A stretch of DNA of 64,000 bases from Pisaster brevispinus (GCA_023634235.1 JAMKCF010000022.1:3960541-4024540); one strand, 5' to 3'. Positions 45,490 to 56,578 are shown, counted from the first letter of the stretch. Notes: generated by a model from the letters alone, not told the origin. Numbers and translations are program-made.

Positions 45490-45521
45490 ATGGCGGCGCC
45501 CACGGGAAGAGAAAGTCGTCG
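45490..45521 (+). other. TSR3: Probable TSR3 leader exon with upstream ORF
   Basis: An ATG in good context (AAGATGGCGG) is followed after 32 nt by a strong donor (G|GTAAGTCAG at 45522). Joined to the acceptor at 46977 it gives a 14-codon ORF ending in TAA at 46988, three bases before the main TSR3 start. The exon's 5' end cannot be fixed from sequence. Confidence 0.5.
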
Positions 45522-46993
45522 GTAAGTCAGTGACAAAACGTAAGCGTAAGAGTTAGTATAAATGCTTTAAAGTGTGTGATGTTTTAGTATTTTTATCGAA
45601 GACCAGGTTGTTATCAAGTTTAGGATTATTGTTTACATCCATGGACTTGGTTACGCTTAAAATGCTGTTTTTGAAAACTTGCCGTCCGTGCGATGAAATT
45701 ATGGCCATGGCCGGCTGCGCATGGCACATGATGAGCGAGGCTGACTGCATCGTGTGCATCATGCATGTACAGTCATTTCAACACATTTTTTTGCGATTTG
45801 GTGGCGCTTGTCAAAATTAGTGATTAGGCATGGTTTCTTACTGCTCCATTTAGATAAATTTCTGTATCCATCAGCCACTTTCTTAGGGATTTATTTCATG
45901 TTTTTTAATGGATGTTAGACTTTATTTCCCCTTTTTAAATATATTGACATAATTGAGGAAATGGTAACCATTAACATTTAATGTATTGTTATAAAATGCT
46001 AAATTTTGACTGATAAAAAAGCTAATTCAAGGGCACATTTCATAGTGCAGATGGAACTCATGCACACACATCAGCTCATGCCCGAATGAACTAAAATGGA
46101 GTGTAGCGAGCAGCATTGTCAAGATCACCATAGACCCAAAACAGCTTTATGTATGTTTAGTTTACACTTTGCAATAGTTCAAAGTGCCTGTGCCTCTCTG
46201 TATACATTCTGTCAACTGACCTAGGCTAAATTAAGGGAAATAAAGTGGCGGCCAGATACGCAATTTTTTGAGCATTCAATTTTGTAAGGATTAGTGGTAG
46301 TATATGTACGCTCTGGTTGCCTTAATAATAATAGTCATACACTTGTTTTTAAAAAAACATGCAGTTTAATTTATTTTTACAAAGTATAACAAAAACATGT
46401 TGTTTATTTATTAAATTGAAAGACTAACACTAAGAGTTTTTTAAAACTACAAGAGCTAACTAGTACAGATTATGATATAATTAATATAAAATATTATAAT
46501 TGAAAAAGGAGTTCAGATACAACCTTCACTTTTTGGGATCACCTGTGCGATTCACCTTGTTGATGAATGTTGAACTTTATTTCCCTTTTTGAAAGATCCA
46601 ATTGGTAGTAAATAATTAATTATTGACCTCGTAACAAACAGCTTTAAAGTTTAGCTAAGACTATGAATATTGATTGAGAAATCCTGGACGTGCTGGAGGT
46701 GGGAAAGGGCAAGTTAACATGTACCTTATAAGTTGATAAAACAGAATTCAAGAAGTAAAATATGTGTAAATTTGTTAATGAATAATATTTCTAACTCATT
46801 TTGCAATAACACCTAAATTTTCCCTGACAAGGTTCAATCATTCTCATCTTTGTGATTCGTTAAGCTTTATATAATGCAAGTGGCATTTTTAAAAAAGACC
46901 TTAGAAGTTATATTTTATCTGATAACAATTTAAACCAAATAAGACTAAGAAGAACTTTATGAAAATTGATTTTAAAGGACTAAAAAGTAAGAA

Positions 46994-47102
46994 ATGGGTC
47001 GGAAGCGAGGAAAAAGTTCCAAGGTTGTGGCATCAGGTGGGAAAGGTCATCGTCACACACAAAAATTTGAAAGACATTTCAGGGACTACCAGCAGGATGT
47101 CG
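46994..47102 (+). CDS. TSR3: TSR3 coding exon 1 (residues 1-36)
   Basis: It starts MGRKRGKSS and has a basic His/Lys-rich N-terminus. The donor is G|GTAAGC, phase 1. The presumed acceptor at 46977 places 16 nt of leader before the ATG. Confidence 0.88.
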
Positions 47103-50100
47103 GTAAGCTTACAGTAGGAAAAAGTAAAAACCAGCCAGAAATATGTTAAAACTCAGGCAATTAAAGCAATTCAGATTCCCATCTCCCATTTTTGCTTAAA
47201 ATATTTATGAATTAAAGAACTACAGAGCTGAACTATGGCATTGTGTCATGCTAGCCCAACTGCCAATGACATAAAAAAATCACCTCCTTACTAAAACCAT
47301 CTGATTTAGGAGAAGACTACACACATTTGGAGATAGTTAGAGGCCAAGGTTTCTAGTCTCTTAGTGTTCAAGATTCAGAGGATTTGGGTGTTGAGTTTAG
47401 CAATAGTACAATGTGCTGTACATTCTGATGTGTGGTGCTGCACAGAAAGGTCCAGTGTGTTTATACCTTGTGTGTGTTAAACACTTCATCGTTGCCACAG
47501 TGCCTTTGTCTTAAGCCATGTTTGCATCCATCATTACAATTTTTCACAGAACTCGGGAAAGTACTGAGTATACAGTGCTAACACACATCGATGTAGGGTA
47601 AAAACCAAAATTAATCTTCTTTATCCCCGAAGCAAAAATAACATCTATTAGTATCAACCTTCTGAATATCTTAGCAATCTACTGAATTGATGGGTGTGTG
47701 GTTGTTGCAACAGTATCAACCTTCTGAATATCTTAGCAATCTACTGAATTGATGGGTGTGTGGTTGTTGCAACAGCCACAGCATCAACCTTCTGAATAGC
47801 TTAGCAATCTACTGAATTGATGGGTGTGTGGTTGTTGCAACAGCATCAACCTTCTGAATATCTTAGCAATCTACTGAATTGATGCGTGTGTGGTTGTTGC
47901 AACAGTATCAACCTTCTGAATAGCTTAGCAATCTACTGAATTGATGCGTGTGTGGTTGTTGCAACAGTATCAACCTTCTGAATAGCTTAGCAATCTTCTG
48001 AATTGATGGGTGTGTGGTTGTTGCAACAGTATCAACCTTCTGAATATCTTAGCAATCTACTGAATTGATGGGTGTGTGGTTGTTGCAACAGCATCAACCT
48101 TCTGAATAGCTTAGCAATCTACTGAATTGATGGGTGTGTGGTTGTTGCAACAGCATCAACCTTTGAACATGTTGAATAGCTTAGCAATCTACTGAATTGA
48201 TGGGTGTGTGGTTGTTGCAACAGCATCAACCTTCTGAATATCTTAGCAATCTACTGATGATTGAATTGTTTCTTGGATTAGGAAATGATGCCGTGCCAAG
48301 AGATGAAGTCCCCATTCTGAGGGATATGGAAGGAAATTTGTAGGCGGAAATGACTTTTCTACAAAGGCTTAATATGAATATCATATTGCGATATTTATAT
48401 CTGTAGCCAGGGTCATTATAATGTCATTGAACTGTTCTTGGCTTTATCATATTTAATATCAGATAAATCACAGTTTAGATTTGCAATAAGTTTGACTGTT
48501 ATCACCAATGTTGTACTAGGCCCCTACTCATGCTCAGTACTCATACCAAGTACTACTGGAGTTCCGTTTTGTTGGTGCTCAGACTTGTACTCATACCCTT
48601 AGTCCATACTAGATACTCAAATTAAAAAGGACTTGTACTCAAAGTCACGTACTTGATATTCAAAGATCAAGTATATGTTACTCAGCTGGAGTCAACTCAA
48701 ATCATACTGAACAAGGTATCATTTCTATTTGATATGAAAACACACTGACAACTGATTATCCACTCTTAATCCCATTGCAAATCCAGAGCGTCCATCCGGA
48801 TTAGCTGAAGATGATGATCCCTACAGGATCCCATGCCCCCTGGCCATGTGGGACCTTCAGCACTGTGATCCCAAGAAGTGCACGGGTAGGAAGCTAGCCA
48901 GGAAGGGGCTGCTCAGGACACTACGGCTAGCCCAGAGATTCAATGGGGTTATTCTCTCACCTATGGGCACAAACTGTATCTCACCACAGGACAGGTGCAT
49001 CTATTATTAGTAATGTATTCAGGAAGCCTTGATAAGTATGAGTATAAATATAGGTACCCAGTCCTCAAGGTATGGTTGGGTAGTTTATATGTGGCTTCCC
49101 AGAATGTATCATAAACTTGGGTGTGATCCCTGGCCATACAGCAGCTACAGGTTGAATGGCTTCAGACTGGTACCCCCAAAACAAAGATATTGACAAAATA
49201 GAGAGACCGCCAACATAGGGCTAGATAGTTCAGTTGGTAGAGCGCTGGCACGTCAATTCAGAGATCGCAGGTTCAAGTCCCACACTAGTCAATGTTTTTT
49301 GTAAATAAGATTTTTTTCAGTATCCTTAAAACATTATTAACCCCTGCAAAAAAAGAACTATGAATGAAGGATTATTTGTAAATATATTCAAGATTTCTGC
49401 AATTTAAATGGTCTGCTGTTTTGACCCAAGCAGAGTCTTTCTCAAAGCCTAAATGACAATACAACACACACATGCAATGCATACAAGTTAAGTATAGAAA
49501 AAGAGTGAACAGAAAGGAACGGAATTCAGTCAGAAGAGAAATCAGAAAGGAGACAAAGTATTTTGTATACCAGAATACAGATGATGAGTTTCAGAGAATC
49601 AAATGTTCAGAGAGTTTTTGTTTTTACAGGCACATTGTAGAAGAGAAAGGAATCGCTGTGATAGATTGCTCCTGGGCAAAGCTCGAGGAAACGCCATTTG
49701 ATAAGATGAGGGGAGGTCAGCCGAGACTCCTCCCATACCTTGTTGCCGCCAATCCTATCAACTACGGCAGGCCTTGTAAGCTGTCATGCGTTGAGGCATT
49801 TGCTGCAACTTTCTACATAGTTGGTGAGGCTTATTCTAAGAGATTTCTAGCTAGAGTTAAAGTTTATGAATGTATTTCCAATCAAATCTGGTTGACTAAT
49901 AGTAGTTTCTTTCCCTGCCTTTCACCTCCATGGACCCTGGTTCGAATTACACCTTGGACTAGAAAGAATTGGGTTTTCATTCCTTATTCAGTTACTTGGA
50001 ATTTCCACATTTGAGGTTTTCCTTTGAGTGGGGAAGGATCCAAATAAATCCAGGCATGTGACTTCTCATGATTTTTTTCGGATTTCAGGATTTTCTCAAA

Positions 50101-53100
50101 ATCTCCTTGAGCCCTGAAAGCAAGAGTTCACATTGTGTCCAAACCTATAGTTTTGTATTTCTGGTATACGCTGAGTCGGTAAACCTCCTGAATTGTTACA
50201 TCTGGGAGGTTCTGGGTCTAGAATAAGGGGGACCAAGACCCACAAGCTATTTTCAGGAATGTTTACATTTGGCAAATTTTCCTTTGGAAGATCATCTAAA
50301 CAAACAAATTGGACCAATGAACACTCTGAGGGGATGCATTCTGGAGGATAATTTTTCATTTTTGTGTAATAACACTTGTGGGAAGAAAGTGATTTTTTCA
50401 AAATTCCATGTACTCTAGGTCTGCCTGAGTATGGCATGCAGCTTCTGAAACGGTTCAAGTGGGGACCAGGTTTTTACCAGCTCAACCAGGAGGTTCTTGA
50501 TAGCTATGCAGCCTGTATGACCAGCGCTGATGTCATTGAAGCACAGAGGAAATGGATGGAGAAATTACAAGAAGAAGATGCCCAGAGATCCAATACTGGT
50601 AGGTTCAGATTTATATGTTGTAGGATAAATATTACTGAGCCAAACTAAGGCTAAGTCTGAATTGGTGACAGCGGCTATGGATGCGGCTGTTGCTAAGGGT
50701 ATTGTTGTGGGCATGCTTTAATGCTTGTTCACCAGCACGTGGCAATCAAGCCGCAGTCGCAGCTGCTTGTTCAGACATGGCCTTCTATTGCACCAAGCAT
50801 AACTGAAGTAAATGTATGGTTTACAATGACATGACAAAAATAACATTAAAGATCTTGCCCTGCCTTTTTCTTGGTCCTCGTTTCAAATCCCACCTTGAAT
50901 TAGAGCCTCGCTTGTAGTTGGGTTTTCAGTCCCTACTTGATTAAATGGGTTTCCACATATCTTAAGGCCTACAGGTTACAGTGTTCCCCTTGGTTTCATT
51001 AACAGAAAAATTTAAAACAAATGACACAAATAAATAAACAATTATTCAATCCAAACACCAGATAACTTTTTGTAAGTGTGGATACAGGTAGAAGAATTTT
51101 CTCTTGACCCTAACCCCCTTGATATTTCACAGACAGACTACCATTTTATCTCTCAATCAAAAAAGACAAACCGAAGAAAGTAACTGCCTCAAAAAGCACC
51201 TCATATTTGGTTAAATTTGCTTAGTTTTTAAAGAAACTGCTCTATTTAGGTGACCTCAAGCCATTATGCATGTTTAAATGTGCACCTGTGATTCATATAA
51301 GGACAGTGTGTGGCAGGCGGCGGGCATGTGCCAAAGCCCATTAAATAATTTACACAAACATCTTTTCTGTGTGTAATAATTATTGTTTCTCTTGCACATG
51401 TGCACAGCTCAAATTCAACTGCTTTTACCCATAAACATAATATCATCAATTTTGAACACTAAAAATGCAGAATGCCATAAAACAGTATCTGTGAAGTACT
51501 GCGATCTCCTGCATAAGTATTAAGGCCTACCTGACTGTCATGCAAACCTCACTCCTAAGTCCACTTTGTCTCCATGTATTCCTCCCCCGTAGCACCCATC
51601 GCTTACAAACACTTCACTGGGGAGATTCAGAGAATCTGTTTGTTGTAATAGTTGATCACCGGAAATATTAATCATGGAGAGTTGACCTTAAGAGGGCAAA
51701 GTTCATCATCACTAATTAACCCTCATTTAAATAGCTACAATAATAGCATTCAGATATAATATATACAACAGCATCCCTTTCCTGTTGTGCTTTTCTTGTC
51801 TGGGAAAAGCTCTCATTTCTCATGAAAAAAAAAACCCTTAATTTTTAACTGTAAAAAGCTTGACCATCAGCATATTGATTTATTGTACAATATTATAAAA
51901 AATAAAATAAACATTCAAAGCAAGTAGCGAGTAAAAACCAAAAAACCTTGATGTAATTATTGCACCATTTAAATTGTTGCAGAACCCATCGCTAATAATA
52001 CAGGATTCAAACTGGCTTCTCATCACAGGGCATGCTTTGTGATCTAGCTGTAAAGACATCTGCTCTAAAATGCAGGGGTCGGGGGGGGGGGGTTCAAATC
52101 CCTCCTGAGCAGCCTGTGGAGTTTTTTAACCAAAATACTTGGAAAGTATGCATTGCAGTGCTTGTCACGTATCGCCCCAAGCGTAAACCCAAAATAATAT
52201 TCTTTATCCCAGATGCAATAATAACATCAATTAAAAAGAAACATTCATTTTCCAATTTGTCTTTTTTGTTAGAAATGACAGCTTTTCCCTAATGTTAACT
52301 AACCCCAAACTAACCCCCAGTACTCCGGAATCCTTTCCTTGGTTTGATGGACTGCACAGTTGAGCCATGCTATCCTTGGTATGGGTCAGGCATTCCAATC
52401 TTCATAGTCTGAAGGTCTTGGTCTTGAATTAAAATAGATGAAGGATTCTGACAGATGAGAACATTCTTGTAAGGGTAAAAGGTAATGAACCCCCCCCCCC
52501 AAAAAAAAAAAATATACACTGACCATCCTTTGTTCTCACTTCTTCACTCTTATTGGTTCTTAGCCAGTAAATTTACAACTCTGATTGGCTATATTTTCCC
52601 GCTTTTTTCTGGATACTCTCCCTTAATCCTTTGCTCCTCATTTTGCTATAAATGGATATGTTTGTGTTTGTTCTTGTTTATGCCTCTGACGAAGGTCCGG
52701 ATTGGATCGAAAGCTAAGGCCATCTCCCCTACTAATTTTATATATATATATCTTTGTTCTTATATATATCTTTGTTCTTAAATATATATATATATAAAAT
52801 TAGTAGGGGAGATGGCCTTAGCTTTCGATCCAATCCGGACCTTCGTCAGATATATATATATATATATATATTTAAGAACAAAGATTTTGACTAATAGGGA
52901 GACCGCCAACATAGGGCTGGATAGCTCAGTTGGTAGAGCGCCGGTACGTTAATCCGGAGGTCGTTGGTTCAAGTCCCGCTCCAGTCAATTTTTCTTTGTT
53001 CAAACCCAAACTATTTAAATAAAATTTCCCAGTCAGTTTCCCTTGTGGTTCATGACTTGATATTATATATATATTTAAAATATAAAAAATATAAAAAATT

Positions 53101-54664
53101 AGTAGTTTCTATCCAAAAGCCTTCTTTTTAAAATTGTTTCACTGTTAAAAAAGGTCAAGCTGCCCCAATGATGTGCAATGGTATCTAACAATCACAGGGA
53201 GTCTTTTGATCATATCTTTCTGATCTTTAAAAACGAACAAACCCAACTTGTGACCAGAATAGTCCCTTAATTAGATTGCGGCTGTCCGTAGTTCCGGATT
53301 GTTAACAAGAGTGTAGGAGGCTACCGCACCTCTGAGTCAGCCAGCAGGAAGTTGTGAAATCGCTGTGTGATCGACAACTACCTTGCCCCTTCCATTACAT
53401 CCCCCTGCTTTTAACCCTTGGTCATGTTGGTGTCCGTTTTATATTTGGCACAGCAGGTGCTGTATCTTCGACAGGAAGAGAAGGGGGTTACTGGGGTTGT
53501 GTGCTCCCATTTCTCACTAATCGGCCTGGGTTTGATTTCACAAAGCACTACGATTCATTTTAGATGAGTTGTTTACCGTAGTGATTTGTTTTGTGACATC
53601 ACACTTGCAGAAATGGGCCCCTGGTCACTCAGTCCCTTTCACATAATTTGATGATCATGTGAGTAAATACAAAGCAAGGGTTTTTACCGATGGGTACTGA
53701 CAAATACTCAAAAATTGCGTCACATTAAAGATTTTTTACTTTGTATTTTTATTTTTTTTTGCATTAATCTGCAGGTGTAACTTTCAACTTCACTAAGAAA
53801 TAAAAAATACATGACATTAAGAAATAAAAACTACATGTACATGTAGGACCCTTATCCTCAATGTATGGTCCATTTTACACAGCTATCTTAAAAGTGTGAA
53901 CACTTAAAGTCAAATAAATTGTTCACATATTAGCTTTTTGTTATTCATTTATTTATTTGTCAATAAAAAGTTACACATTTCCGAGCGGTTAAAACAAAAG
54001 ACAACAGATTTAACAAATGATGTTCAATTTTTTTCTCATTTCAGATCTGATGGACCTTGACATGGAGAAGGAAACCTGTAATTTGAATCGTCAACCTCAG
54101 TACTTGATGCCAGACTCGGAGTCTGAGGACTCTTCCGAGGACTGTGAGGAGGAAGATGGTTCCAAGGGAGAAGATAGTGAGGATGAGGATGCTGATGACA
54201 AGGAGGAAAGTGAAGATGATGATGGTGCAGATGATGATGGTGCAGACGATGATGCAGAAGATCAAGGAGATGTCATGGATGAGGAGCAGCCACAAAATGA
54301 GGAAGGAGATACAGAAGATAAAATGGATGAGACAAAGGCAAGAAGCATCAAGGAAAAAGACTCCAACATCCCTAGAGAATCTTTAGATAATCCAGCAGAT
54401 GGAGATGCTGTCAATGTAGAAAGTGGAACAATTCAAAAGCAACAGGATGATCTTCAGAACAAACACATTGACTCAGAAATCAATAGACAAACCACCTCTT
54501 TCAGTGAGTTGAAGGAAGAGAGAACTGGTGGCAAGGATGAGAAATTTAGAAGTGAAAAACTGAAGGAAGGTTTGCCAGAGCTCATTTCTAGTTCAGCTGA
54601 AAGGTCCGAGGGGATGGATGCCATCAGTGAATCTTTAAAGTGCATTAGTATTACAAAAGAATAG
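46994..54664 (+). CDS. TSR3: TSR3, 18S rRNA aminocarboxypropyltransferase
   Basis: TSR3 transfers the 3-amino-3-carboxypropyl group from S-adenosylmethionine to a hypermodified uridine of 18S rRNA (final step of m1acp3-psi) during late 40S maturation. Coding exons are 46994-47102, 48787-48994, 49630-49823, 50419-50598 and 54045-54664. Phases match (1, 2, 1, 1) and total 436 codons. The ATG ('MGRKRGK', as in vertebrates) has an in-frame TAA two codons upstream. The RLI/DUF367-type fold is clear: '[20 protein letters not shown]' (residues ~51-70), '[19 protein letters not shown]', '[16 protein letters not shown]', '[15 protein letters not shown]', '[11 protein letters not shown]'. The C-terminus is a long acidic tail (~200 residues), making the protein much longer than the ~312-residue human one. 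Poly(A) signals AATAAA occur at 54713 and 54744. The neighbours are WASHC2 (divergent) and ERCC1 (convergent). Confidence 0.95.
47103..48786 (+). other. TSR3: TSR3 intron between coding exons 1 and 2
   Basis: Contains the 62-bp minisatellite (47650-48262). Just after it, a good acceptor at 48281 opens a short in-frame stretch that ends in a stop without a usable donor (see rejected items). Confidence 0.7.
47650..48262. repeat. Minisatellite, 62-bp unit, about 10 copies
   Basis: Units read AGTATCAACCTTCTGAATAT, CTTAGCAATCTACTGAATTG, ATGGGTGTGTGGTTGTTGCA, AC. Variants differ at AT/AG ('ATATC/ATAGC'), G/C ('GGGTG/GCGTG') and T/C ('AGTATC/AGCATC'). One unit has a 6-bp insertion (47774) and one is rearranged (about 48165). 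Each unit ends in a 3' splice-site-like TTGTTGCAACAG. Confidence 0.96.
48787..48994 (+). CDS. TSR3: TSR3 coding exon 2 (residues 37-105)
   Basis: CCAG acceptor, GTGCAT donor. It carries the N-terminal catalytic-domain block '[20 protein letters not shown]' and '[16 protein letters not shown]'. This is the best conserved part of the family. Confidence 0.95.
48995..49629 (+). other. TSR3: TSR3 intron between coding exons 2 and 3
   Basis: Contains the family A SINE at 49160-49310. The rest is unremarkable. Confidence 0.65.
49160..49310 (+). repeat. SINE family A copy
   Basis: ACAAAGATATTGACAAAATA, then GAGACCGCCAACATAGGGCT, box A TAGTTCAGTTGG, and box B GGTTCAAGTCCC. It matches the copies at 28872 and 52872. 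Confidence 0.85.
49630..49823 (+). CDS. TSR3: TSR3 coding exon 3 (residues 106-169 and part of 170)
   Basis: TTTTTACAG acceptor, G|GTGAGG donor. It contains '[20 protein letters not shown]', '[16 protein letters not shown]' and '[13 protein letters not shown]', the SAM-binding/knot core of the TSR3 family. Confidence 0.96.
49824..50418 (+). other. TSR3: TSR3 intron between coding exons 3 and 4
   Basis: Largely occupied on its left side by a SINE family B copy (49895-50062). Nothing else was recognised. Confidence 0.6.
49895..50062 (+). repeat. SINE family B copy, plus orientation
   Basis: Box-B-like TGGTTCGAATTACACC is followed by GGGTTTTCATTCCTTATTCA and GAGGTTTTCCTTTGAGTGGG. This is the reverse complement of the order seen at 23822 and 55298. 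Confidence 0.65.
50419..50598 (+). CDS. TSR3: TSR3 coding exon 4 (residues 170-229 and part of 230)
   Basis: CTCTAG acceptor, G|GTAGGT donor. It encodes '[20 protein letters not shown]' and '[13 protein letters not shown]', the C-terminal helices of the domain (vertebrate '[20 protein letters not shown]'). Confidence 0.95.
50872..50962 (+). repeat. SINE family B fragment
   Basis: CCTCGTTTCAAATCCCACCT, then GTTGGGTTTTCAGTCCCTAC and TTGATTAAATGGGTTTCCAC, as in the other family B copies. Confidence 0.6.
52024..52110 (+). repeat. tRNA-like SINE head fragment
   Basis: GATCTAGCTGTAAAGACATC (degenerate box A region) is followed by a poly-G tract and GGTTCAAATCCCTCCTGAGC (box B). Confidence 0.5.
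52685..52850. repeat. Perfect 66-bp inverted repeat, AT-rich spacer
   Basis: The left arm 52685-52750 starts TCTGACGAAGGTCCGGATTG. The right arm 52785-52850 is its exact reverse complement. They are separated by 34 bp containing TCTTTGTTCT direct repeats. The arm contains CTGACGA-[GGTCC..GGATC hairpin]-GAAA, resembling a hammerhead ribozyme core. Flanking (TA)n tracts follow. Confidence 0.92.
52872..53060 (+). repeat. SINE family A copy with an almost intact tRNA-like fold
   Basis: GGCTGGA (from 52916) pairs fully with TCCAGTC (ending about 52987). The D arm is GCTCAGTTGGTAGAGC. The anticodon stem is CCGG/CCGG around ACGTTAA (position 33 is C, not T). Box B is GGTTCAAGTCC. The body then runs TTTTTCTTTGTTC...TTTCCCTTGTGGTTCATG. 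It is a tRNA-derived SINE, not a functional tRNA. Confidence 0.85.
54045..54664 (+). CDS. TSR3: TSR3 last coding exon (residues 230-436), acidic tail
   Basis: TTTCAG acceptor, stop TAG at 54662. It begins with the conserved 'NLNRQ...LPDSES' type linker and then runs ~70 residues of nearly pure Asp/Glu/Ser (about 54100-54310). A lysine/glutamate-rich, probably disordered end follows. The acidic run is typical of nucleolar/ribosome-biogenesis factors. Confidence 0.9.
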
Positions 54665-56386
54665 GGCCTAATAGTCAACTCACAAAAGACATCTGAAGAT
54701 AACACCGGCAACAATAAAATGCATTCAATCATGACATGGTTTCAATAAAAAAAGAAATTTTATTTCTTCCTTTCCCTGAACAATGTCTATCACTAATTTG
54801 TACAAGTGCAGTTCAAACTCATAAACTAGAAGTGTATATCAAAAATGTGAAAAAAGTATTGCTGTTGTAGCCAATGACAATTTAAAGCATTAAATTGAAC
54901 AGACAAATAAAACACTATCAAGTATCACATATTTCCTCAACTATCAAACTATGTAAAAACAGCTGAGCCAGTCTACCTACCAGAGACAGACTTTTTAGTC
55001 CTGGGTATCAATGGAACAGGCACATTATTCTTTTCCTATTTAGTCTGAATTCTGATTTGTTTGACCTCGGAGAATCAGTGAGATAATTATTAAATATGCT
55101 TCAAAAGCCAATACTAAATGTCAGTTAGCCCTTGTATTCAATAAAAAATTCCTACTTGTTTACATGTTTTAGGGGTAAAATATCATGCTCAATGTAAGTC
55201 ATGATTTTGGAGATTTAAAGGCTTAAAATGGAGAAGGGGGCTATTCCAGCGCTACTCTCATAACATTGACCACAAGAACCTTCATTCTGGCTTTTGTGAA
55301 TTTATTCTGGTTGTGAAGCCAAGGACTCTCAGAAAAGCGAACTTAATCACTATACTAACCAAGAACTCCATGGAGAGAAGACAAGGATGGGAATTTAAGA
55401 TTTGATGTGGGAGGAAAACCGCAGATAATTATTCCAGGGAAAACCCACGCAATCAGGTAGGGACTGAAAACCCAATCCACATAGTGCCCTGGTAGGATTC
55501 AAACTGGGGTCCTCGAGGTGGAAGGTGAGGAAAGATACCACTACCCCCAACCCAACCTCCCAGTTAAACCACCACTCTGGATCCTGTCATCAATGAATAG
55601 TAAGAACACTGATTGAGAATGCTGATTGAGTATATACCTGAGACTCGGTATAGAGACAGACCATTAACGTAATTGTTGGCGTATAAGTCGCCTGGTATAG
55701 ACCATATCACCTTTGTTTAAAAAACGAGTGACCTGGTCATATACAAAGTTTGACATTTTGTGTCATAATTTCCACATGAATTCACAAGTTATAAAAATAA
55801 CAGATGAACAAGTTTTGAGACGTGCCCCCTTCACATCAAAAATTAATTTAAACCATGCAGTGTAATCTCAATCAAATATCAGATTAAAATGTTCTTCCAT
55901 TGAGCTGTGTACAAATTGGCCTATAGGTGATAGGAAGTTCAAGCTCTGTGGCTCTTTTGTAAACATGTTATGTCAAAGGTACTGCACATCGTCATTTTGC
56001 AATACAAGCATGTCCCATGATGTAATTTTGTCAGAAATGAATGTCATGAGGTATCGATGCACTGCATCCACAGCAGGACACAGTTGAGCTCTGCATTCTC
56101 TGGGCTCTACTTCCACGGGTCAATTTAAGATGAGTAAAAGTAGCTTTTACCCAGACTAAAAGATGTACCATTATGAAAAAGAACTTTTGGTAATCTATGT
56201 GCCAGAACTAGACCCGGAACTTCACAGATGTTACAAATTCAGGAGGTTTAGAGAGACTGTGCATCACCAGAAAAATCCTGAAATCATTCAAAATCCTGAG
56301 AAATCACATGCCTGATGTGCTTTTGTGAAATTCTTGCCAACTTTGATGAGCTCATGGGTCTACAATCAGCGAGGAGTATTTCTCCA
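54665..56386. other. Convergent 3' region between TSR3 and ERCC1
   Basis: AATAAA occurs on the plus strand at 54713 and 54744 (TSR3). On the minus strand it occurs at 54764-54759, and at 55306-55301 within the SINE. The ERCC1 3' UTR end is unclear. A SINE family B copy lies at 55298-55560. Confidence 0.6.
55298..55560 (-). repeat. SINE family B, copy 2
   Basis: Aligns end-to-end with 23822-24092 at roughly 85% identity by eye. The minus strand carries box B-like AGTTTGAATCC. Confidence 0.85.
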
Positions 56387-56578
56387 TCATGAGTTAGCAG
56401 AGGATGCAGTTGCTGTTGGTTCTTCAACTGCAGCAGTTTCTCCCACTGCATCTGCTGCGGTCACTTCTTCAGTCATGTCTTCAGTCTGCTTCTCTTCAAT
56501 TTCGATTGTTGAAGTCTTCTGTGGCTTCTTGTTGGCTTTCAAGAAAGGCTCATGGAGGATATTGAAAAGTTTCTGTGC
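56387..56578 (-). CDS. ERCC1: ERCC1 last exon with extended C-terminal tail
   Basis: CCTAG acceptor, stop TGA at 56389-56387. It starts '[18 protein letters not shown]', including the phenylalanine that inserts into XPF. It then adds ~45 residues rich in Glu, Thr and Ala ('[20 protein letters not shown]' onward) that vertebrate ERCC1 lacks. Confidence 0.93.
   Translation of the reverse strand, partial: AQKLFNILHEPFLKANKKPQKTSTIEIEEKQTEDMTEEVTAADAVGETAAVEEPTATASSANS

Larger units (their letters stand above)
50599..54044 (+). other. TSR3: TSR3 intron between coding exons 4 and 5 (3.4 kb)
   Basis: It holds SINE fragments (50872-50962, 52024-52110), a perfect 66-bp inverted repeat (52685-52850) with (TA)n tracts, and a family A SINE (52872-53060). 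The segment at 50663-50720 (GCGGCTATGGATGCGGCTGT) has a relative near 59595. Confidence 0.65.

Noticed and set aside
48282..48345. Possible extra TSR3 exon after the minisatellite (good acceptor, in-frame '[16 protein letters not shown]')
   Set aside because: The frame reaches TAG after about 17 codons and no GT donor exists in the phase needed to join the next exon. Skipping it gives a perfect phase-1 join.
49472..50014. 180-codon plus-strand ORF as an intact gene
   Set aside because: Only the middle (49630-49823) is the TSR3 exon. The start is upstream intron and the end runs into a SINE.
52914..52988. Functional tRNA (anticodon GTT by position)
   Set aside because: The acceptor stem pairs well. 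However, position 33 is C, the anticodon and T stems have mismatches, and the same sequence with a conserved 3' body occurs at several places. It is therefore a SINE head.
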